Shown: positions 59,469 to 64,000 of the stretch, piece by piece
Numbering within the stretch: position 1 is the stretch's first letter
Layout: each line of letters starts with the position of its first letter
Source: Shouchella tritolerans
GTDB taxonomy: Bacteria > Bacillota > Bacilli > Bacillales > Bacillaceae_D
Direction: 5' to 3'
Assembly: GCF_025770735.1 (NCBI RefSeq)
Contig: NZ_JAODPB010000001.1
Span: 620,001 to 684,000, forward strand
Length of the DNA stretch: 64,000 bases
Notes under the pieces: generated by a model
The model's input: only the letters and a program-made list of their open reading frames with translations
What the model was told of the DNA's origin: nothing
The model's database searches: none
Translations under genes and position numbers: made by a program

Positions 59469-60665
59469 ATGTTTAACAAGTTTGCAGATAAACACGGGGA
59501 TTGGAAAGAACAAATCAATGAGCAAATCGTCCCTTTGGACGAAGGGGAATGGAAGCAGTTAGATCGGTTTATAAAAGGGAAGCAGATCGTATTACTTGGT
59601 GAAAATTCACATTGGGTAAGCGAATATTATACAAATAAAATAAAGCTCGTTCAATATTTACATGAGAAGCATGGCTTTCGTGTGCTTGTACTTGAAAGTG
59701 GTCTTGTTGAAGCGAGCACAACTGAATTTTTTGGAAATCGAAACCTTGAATATGCAATGGAAAACGGATTATTGGGGATTTATCATAATGAGGAAATGAC
59801 TACGCTTTTTACGAATGAGTGTTTAAAGGGCTTGACGATTGCTGGAATGGACGTGCAGCCGGTTAGCAACGACTGTTCGAAGCGTATCCTCTCGTGTGTG
59901 GAACAAGAAATGGGCGGACATGTAGCCAATAAACTAAAAGACGTCGAAGCGACGTTCTTTGAATTAGATGCACAAATAAGAAATGAGGTCAAATTGGCGA
60001 AAGACACGAAAAAGCAGCTGAAACAATTGGCCGAGGGGTACGAGAAGGTGATCTCGTTGATGGAGAAAGAGATGTCAGCAGAATTGTATTCAAAAAGGCT
60101 GCAATTGATTTATAGGGGGATCGTGAACCGAAAGCAGTGGTTGCTCGTTAACTTAAAAGGACGTTTTCGTTCAGGAAGCTTGAGAGATGTGTTTATGTAT
60201 GAAAACCTTGAGTGGTTGCTTAACTACTATAAAGGCGAGAAAATCATTGTTTGGTCACACAACTATCATATTCGCAAAAACCGATCCCTTTTATTAAAAG
60301 GATTAGGAATAAAGACGGTAGGGCATTTGCTTGCGAAACAATATTCTCATGTTCTTCTTTCAATCGGCTTTTATGCGGGCAGCGGTACATGTTTGTCCCC
60401 TTACAAGCAACCATACGACATTTCTATCAAAAATCAATACCATCTTGAAAAACTGCTAATGGAATTTAATCGCGACGTGTTGTTTTTGCCAGTGAATGTT
60501 GATGCAATCGGCAAAAAACGTCCTTGGTACAAACAAAACTGGTGGCTGCTCGAAATGAAATGGCTCGGGATGGCCCCACTCGTCATTAAGCCATACAAGT
60601 TTTATGATGGGATTATTTTTATGAACCATGTAAATCCGCCAAATTATTGGGAGGATCAGGACTAA
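59469..60665 (+). CDS. Erythromycin-esterase-family protein
   Basis: 398 residues, SD AAAGGAG. The EreA/EreB fold is recognised by LLGENSHWVSEYYTNKIKLVQYL (GExxH... motif with catalytic His), LVLESG, and SHNYHI near residue 260. Real EreA/EreB hydrolyse the macrolide lactone; many family members lack this activity. A long helical insert (about 165-215) is usual. Whether it confers macrolide resistance cannot be told from sequence. Terminator follows at 60705. Confidence 0.86.
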   Translation: MFNKFADKHGDWKEQINEQIVPLDEGEWKQLDRFIKGKQIVLLGENSHWVSEYYTNKIKLVQYLHEKHGFRVLVLESGLVEASTTEFFGNRNLEYAMENGLLGIYHNEEMTTLFTNECLKGLTIAGMDVQPVSNDCSKRILSCVEQEMGGHVANKLKDVEATFFELDAQIRNEVKLAKDTKKQLKQLAEGYEKVISLMEKEMSAELYSKRLQLIYRGIVNRKQWLLVNLKGRFRSGSLRDVFMYENLEWLLNYYKGEKIIVWSHNYHIRKNRSLLLKGLGIKTVGHLLAKQYSHVLLSIGFYAGSGTCLSPYKQPYDISIKNQYHLEKLLMEFNRDVLFLPVNVDAIGKKRPWYKQNWWLLEMKWLGMAPLVIKPYKFYDGIIFMNHVNPPNYWEDQD

Positions 60666-60704
60666 AGCTTGATTCCATCTGTTGATGAAGCTGTTTTTCT
60701 TTCG

Positions 60705-60735
60705 CCAGCGTTGATAGAACGCTGGTTTTTATTTT
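60705..60735 (+). terminator. Terminator after the erythromycin-esterase-like gene
   Basis: CCAGCGTT (60705-60712) / AACGCTGG (60718-60725), perfect, with a 5-nt loop, followed by TTTTTATTTTG. Confidence 0.92.
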
Positions 60736-60930
60736 GCTGTGGCTACTCGTTTTGCGCATGTTCTTGTTTTATCATCATGTAAAAACGAGCGATGGAAGCA
60801 ATTTTGACGTAGTACTAAATTCTTAAGCCATTCGATTCATTTCTGCCTTTTCCCGTCCGATAAGAAAAGAGAACTAGTCATTTATTGGCGTGTAGCTAGC
60901 CAATTTTAACCACTTAGGAGGGAACAGGAA

Positions 60931-62685
60931 ATGGAAAGGATTTCTCGGCTGTCTTTACGGCACAAATTAGCGATCCCGATTGTCGTATTAGTCATAATTT
61001 GCTTTGTGATTCTGACATGGATGAGCCAAAGTACGTTAAGTGATCAGTTGCACCGCGACTTGGAGCGTGAATTGAGAAGCGTTGGCCTGTTAACAGCATC
61101 TTCGCTTGATCCGAGTGACGTAGAGGCGGTTATGGGCGTTACCGATGAGGCGGATGAAGCATTTGTCCACTTGCAAAACCAGCTAGAGACGATTATGGAA
61201 AAGCAAGGGATTATGTACTGGAGTTACATTTGGCAAATGGAAGGGGACAGCGTTATCCCACTCGGCTTTACGAAAAATCTAGAGGACGTTTATAACGTTG
61301 GCGAATCGTTTGATAACTTGGCATCTATTCATATTGAAGGCGGGCAGCAAGCGATCGAATCAGGGGAACCTGTCGTCACCGATGTCTTTGAAGATGACTT
61401 CGGTACGTGGAGCACTGTCTTTAGCCCAATTGAAAACGAACATGGCGAAACGGTTGCTGTCATTGGTATCGACTACTCAGCGGAGTACATTGACAGCATT
61501 CTCGGCGACCTGCAACTTAGCCAATGGTTGACAGCAATCATTGGAACGCTCATCGTTGCCTGTTTCGTTTATTTTGTCGTGAATGGCCTCTTAAAACCAT
61601 TAAAACAAGTCGTTCAAGTGACAAATAAAGTTGCTGACGGAGACTTGGCCGTTCCATCTTTAGCGGTACGCAGCAAAGACGAAGTGGGGCAAATGGCTAA
61701 TGCGTTAAACCAAATGGTGCAAAGTTTGCGTGGGCTGATCCAAAATATGGCCTATGCGTCTGAGCAAGTGGCAGCGTCGTCACAACAAGTGGCGGCGGCT
61801 TCGAACCAAACGGAGCAAGCTGCAAATGAAGTGGTGGCCGTAATGGGGGACATGGCGGAAGGCGCACGGGTTTCCCAGCAAGCAGCAGAAGATACGGCTA
61901 AGGCGACGGAAGAAAATGCGCAAGGGATTCAGCGTATTGCTCAATCGTCAGCAGTTGTTGCTGAGTCTGCTCAAAAGACAGCGGCGGAAGCGAGCCAAGG
62001 CAACGACATTATCCAAAATGTCGTGCAGCAAATGCAATCTGTCAGCCAGTCGGTTAATCAAGCAGGAAAAGAAGTACAAGAACTTGGCGAACGGTCTAGT
62101 GAAATCGGAAAAATTGTCGAGCTTATTACGAACATCGCCAACCAAACGAATTTGCTTGCACTGAATGCATCGATTGAAGCAGCGAGAGCAGGCGAGAACG
62201 GCCGTGGCTTTGCAGTCGTAGCAGGAGAAGTCGGCAAGTTGGCTGAACAGTCAGCAGCCTCTGCTCAACAAATTACCGACATTATCGCTGAAATCCAAAC
62301 GGTCACTGAACGCTCTGTTGAATCGATGGCCACGGGCACAAAAGATGCGGAAGAAGGGCTTGCCAGCGTCAATGAAGCGGGAGACGTGTTCCAGCGGATT
62401 TTAGGTGCTGCCCAACAAGTGGCGGCCCAAGTAGAGGAAGTGTCTTCTGTATCTGAACAATTATCGGCTAATTCAGAGGAAGTTGCTGCCTCTGTCCAAG
62501 AATTAACCGGGTTTGCAGAGGAAACGACCAATCGAACAGACAATGTAACGACCGTTTCCAAGGAGCAACTCGCCGCGATGAAAGAAATTGCTGCAAGTTC
62601 CGATTCGCTTACACAGATGGCGGAACAACTGCAGGAATCGATGAACCAATTTAAGCTTGAGCAGCAAAAGGACGTGTTGAGATGA
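60931..62685 (+). CDS. Methyl-accepting chemotaxis protein (transmembrane)
   Basis: 584 residues, SD TAGGAGGG. TM1 (about 14-32), extracellular sensor of about 165 residues (Cache-like, with [16 protein letters not shown] near its end), TM2 (about 205-228), HAMP (about 229-280, [20 protein letters not shown]), a long helical signalling domain with the highly conserved tip [24 protein letters not shown] and [18 protein letters not shown] (around 395-445). Senses an extracellular ligand for CheA signalling. The stop overlaps the next start by 4 nt (ATGA), so it is coupled to a dehydrogenase gene. Confidence 0.95.
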   Translation: MERISRLSLRHKLAIPIVVLVIICFVILTWMSQSTLSDQLHRDLERELRSVGLLTASSLDPSDVEAVMGVTDEADEAFVHLQNQLETIMEKQGIMYWSYIWQMEGDSVIPLGFTKNLEDVYNVGESFDNLASIHIEGGQQAIESGEPVVTDVFEDDFGTWSTVFSPIENEHGETVAVIGIDYSAEYIDSILGDLQLSQWLTAIIGTLIVACFVYFVVNGLLKPLKQVVQVTNKVADGDLAVPSLAVRSKDEVGQMANALNQMVQSLRGLIQNMAYASEQVAASSQQVAAASNQTEQAANEVVAVMGDMAEGARVSQQAAEDTAKATEENAQGIQRIAQSSAVVAESAQKTAAEASQGNDIIQNVVQQMQSVSQSVNQAGKEVQELGERSSEIGKIVELITNIANQTNLLALNASIEAARAGENGRGFAVVAGEVGKLAEQSAASAQQITDIIAEIQTVTERSVESMATGTKDAEEGLASVNEAGDVFQRILGAAQQVAAQVEEVSSVSEQLSANSEEVAASVQELTGFAEETTNRTDNVTTVSKEQLAAMKEIAASSDSLTQMAEQLQESMNQFKLEQQKDVLR

Positions 62686-63428
62686 AGGCCATAAAAGGCA
62701 AAACAGCAGTCGTTACAGGAGCGAGCAAAGGCATTGGCCGTGCTGTGGCGTTGGAACTAGCTAAAGCTGGTGCGGACGTGCTCGTTAATTTTATTGGCGA
62801 TCCGAAGGAAGCTGAAGAAGTGTGCGCCATCGCCGCTTCCTATGGCGTTCGCGCGATGAAGTGGCACGCCGACGTGAGTGATCCACAGCAAGTGAGGGAA
62901 ATGTATGCCCTCGTTGATCGTGAATTCGGCAAAATCGACATCCTTGTCAACAATGCGGGGATTGCGGAAGAGGCGCCTATCATAGACATGACAGATGAAG
63001 GCTGGGACCGAATGATCCGCGTCCATCTGTATGGGACCTTTTACAATTGCCGTGAAGCAGCAAAACGGATGACGCAGGCGAAAGCTGGAAAGATCATGAA
63101 CATTTCCTCTGATCTTGGCCATCTAGGTTGTGAAAACTTCTCTCATTATTCAGCGGCAAAGGGAGCAATTAATGCGTTTACGAAATCGTTAGCACGTGAA
63201 TTGGCTCCTCATGTTTTGGTCAATGCCGTGGCGCCTGGTGGCACATGGACCGATATTCTTGCTTCGTTTGGCGACGATTATGCAGAAGAGGAAGCACAAA
63301 AATACCCATTAAAACGGCTTGCTAAACCAGAGGAAATTGCCAAAAGTGTACTATTTTTAGCTTCTGATGACGCTAATTTTTACACGGGGCAAATACTTGG
63401 GCCAAACGGCGGGGCTGTCATGCCATGA
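62682..63428 (+). CDS. Short-chain dehydrogenase/reductase, FabG-like
   Basis: 248 residues, usual FabG length. [30 protein letters not shown], catalytic YSAAK in [21 protein letters not shown]-terminal [18 protein letters not shown]. Sits between a chemoreceptor and a symporter, coupled by ATGA overlap to the first. Substrate probably the compound sensed and imported by the neighbours, but this is inferred only from the operon. Confidence 0.92.
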   Translation: MKAIKGKTAVVTGASKGIGRAVALELAKAGADVLVNFIGDPKEAEEVCAIAASYGVRAMKWHADVSDPQQVREMYALVDREFGKIDILVNNAGIAEEAPIIDMTDEGWDRMIRVHLYGTFYNCREAAKRMTQAKAGKIMNISSDLGHLGCENFSHYSAAKGAINAFTKSLARELAPHVLVNAVAPGGTWTDILASFGDDYAEEEAQKYPLKRLAKPEEIAKSVLFLASDDANFYTGQILGPNGGAVMP

Positions 63429-63444
63429 TAGGAGAGGACATGCA

Positions 63445-64000
63445 ATGGAAGGCATAATCATTTTTCTCATTTACTTAGCTTTTATTTACTATATGGGCTA
63501 TAAAGGCTACCAACGTGTGCAAACAGCGGAGGATTTAATTGTCGCTGGTTGGAGCATGCCCCTTTATGTTGTAACCGGCAGCTTAGTCGCTGCTTTGCTG
63601 GCTGCTCCATTCTTTTTTGCCGCAGTCGGCTCTGGCTACACAAGCGGCGGCTTCGAGGGGACCGCGACGATGGCGGGTCTAGGAACATGCATGATTCTTG
63701 GCGCGATTATTTGGACAAGGCCGCTTAGGCGCTTGCGCGGTTGGACGATTGCAGACTATTATGGGTTGCGGTTCGCCAGCAAAAAACTTGGCGCTTACAC
63801 AGGCTCCGTTATGGCCGTTGCATTTGGCTTTTTTAATGCAGGCGCGCTGACTGTTGGCGGAACATATGTCATTCAAACGATTTTTGCGATCGATTTTATC
63901 CCGGCCGCTTGTCTGTTTGTGTTGTTAACTGTTGTTTATTCAGCAATTGGCGGACTGTGGGCCGTTGCTTATACAGAAATTGTGCAAGGGGTTGTCGCCT
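63445..64000 (+). CDS. Sodium:solute symporter family transporter (C-terminal part outside window)
   Basis: ATG at 63445, GGAGAGG 7 nt upstream, runs open to the window end (185 codons seen). Several hydrophobic helices, including MEGIIIFLIYLAFIYYM, APFFFAAVGSGYTSGGFEG, and the SSS-typical FNAGALTVGGTYVIQTIF, with a G-R-x-x-x-D-like loop WTRPLRRLRGWTIADYYGLRF. SSS/LeuT-fold sodium-coupled importers of sugars, amino acids, acetate, nucleosides or panthothenate. Substrate unknown. Third gene of the chemoreceptor-dehydrogenase-symporter operon. Confidence 0.9.
   Translation, partial: MEGIIIFLIYLAFIYYMGYKGYQRVQTAEDLIVAGWSMPLYVVTGSLVAALLAAPFFFAAVGSGYTSGGFEGTATMAGLGTCMILGAIIWTRPLRRLRGWTIADYYGLRFASKKLGAYTGSVMAVAFGFFNAGALTVGGTYVIQTIFAIDFIPAACLFVLLTVVYSAIGGLWAVAYTEIVQGVVA

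Noticed and set aside
1-64000. CRISPR arrays, tRNA genes or insertion sequences
   Set aside because: No regularly spaced repeats, cloverleaf patterns or transposase motifs with inverted ends were recognised.

Overview
The window looks like chromosome of an alkaliphilic Bacillaceae, most probably Shouchella (formerly Bacillus) clausii or a close relative. Three things support this: strong AGGAGG-type ribosome sites with frequent GTG and TTG starts, LPXTG/sortase, rbs, dpp and PTS genes of Bacillus type, and a lantibiotic precursor (27313-27447) whose core matches the published peptide clausin as I remember it. Most of the window is moderate in GC. About 39.6-44.0 kb is clearly AT-rich.

Layout. 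(1) 0-3.9 kb: sugar-acid/sugar locus with a GntR regulator (cut by the window edge), a mannonate dehydratase-like enolase, a PTS EIIBC permease and a lipoprotein. (2) 4.1-16 kb: a two-component operon (a double-kinase hybrid sensor and a response regulator with a BTAD domain) divergent from a 2254-residue LPXTG adhesin and its sortase. (3) 16.2-24 kb: a small XRE regulator, an 84-residue orphan protein, and a dipeptide/oligopeptide ABC operon ending in an M20 carboxypeptidase. (4) 24-37.2 kb: the clausin cluster. An Rgg/MutR-like regulator, an exporter and a small membrane protein run leftward. lanA-B-C-D, then the lanF-E-G immunity transporter and lanR-K, run rightward. No leader protease is present. 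(5) 37.2-46.4 kb: an accessory region with a membrane coiled-coil HhH protein, a GIY-YIG nuclease, a SIR2-HerA anti-phage pair, a convergent ParA-like ATPase, an inositol-monophosphatase-like protein without its metal motifs, a Fic protein and a decayed gene copy. (6) 46.4-53.7 kb: a nucleoside hydrolase and a complete ribose operon rbsRKDACB with promoter, RbsR operator and cre-like site. (7) 53.9-64 kb: two linked genes of unknown function (one with a broken-looking start), a possible 27-residue membrane peptide, a GyrI-like protein, a MerR-controlled dehydrogenase operon, a phosphotransferase, an L,D-transpeptidase, an erythromycin-esterase-like protein, and a chemoreceptor-dehydrogenase-symporter operon that leaves the window.

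How genes work together. In the clausin cluster LanB dehydrates and LanC cyclises the peptide, and LanD decarboxylates its C-terminal cysteine to form an AviCys ring. The ABC exporter secretes it, LanFEG protects the producer, and both an Rgg-type regulator and LanRK are placed to control it. A long hairpin between lanA and lanB probably sets a high precursor-to-enzyme ratio. SIR2 and HerA overlap by 11 nt and should be made together. Nucleoside hydrolase next to the ribose operon suggests salvage of ribose from nucleosides. I saw no tRNA, rRNA, CRISPR array or intact insertion sequence.
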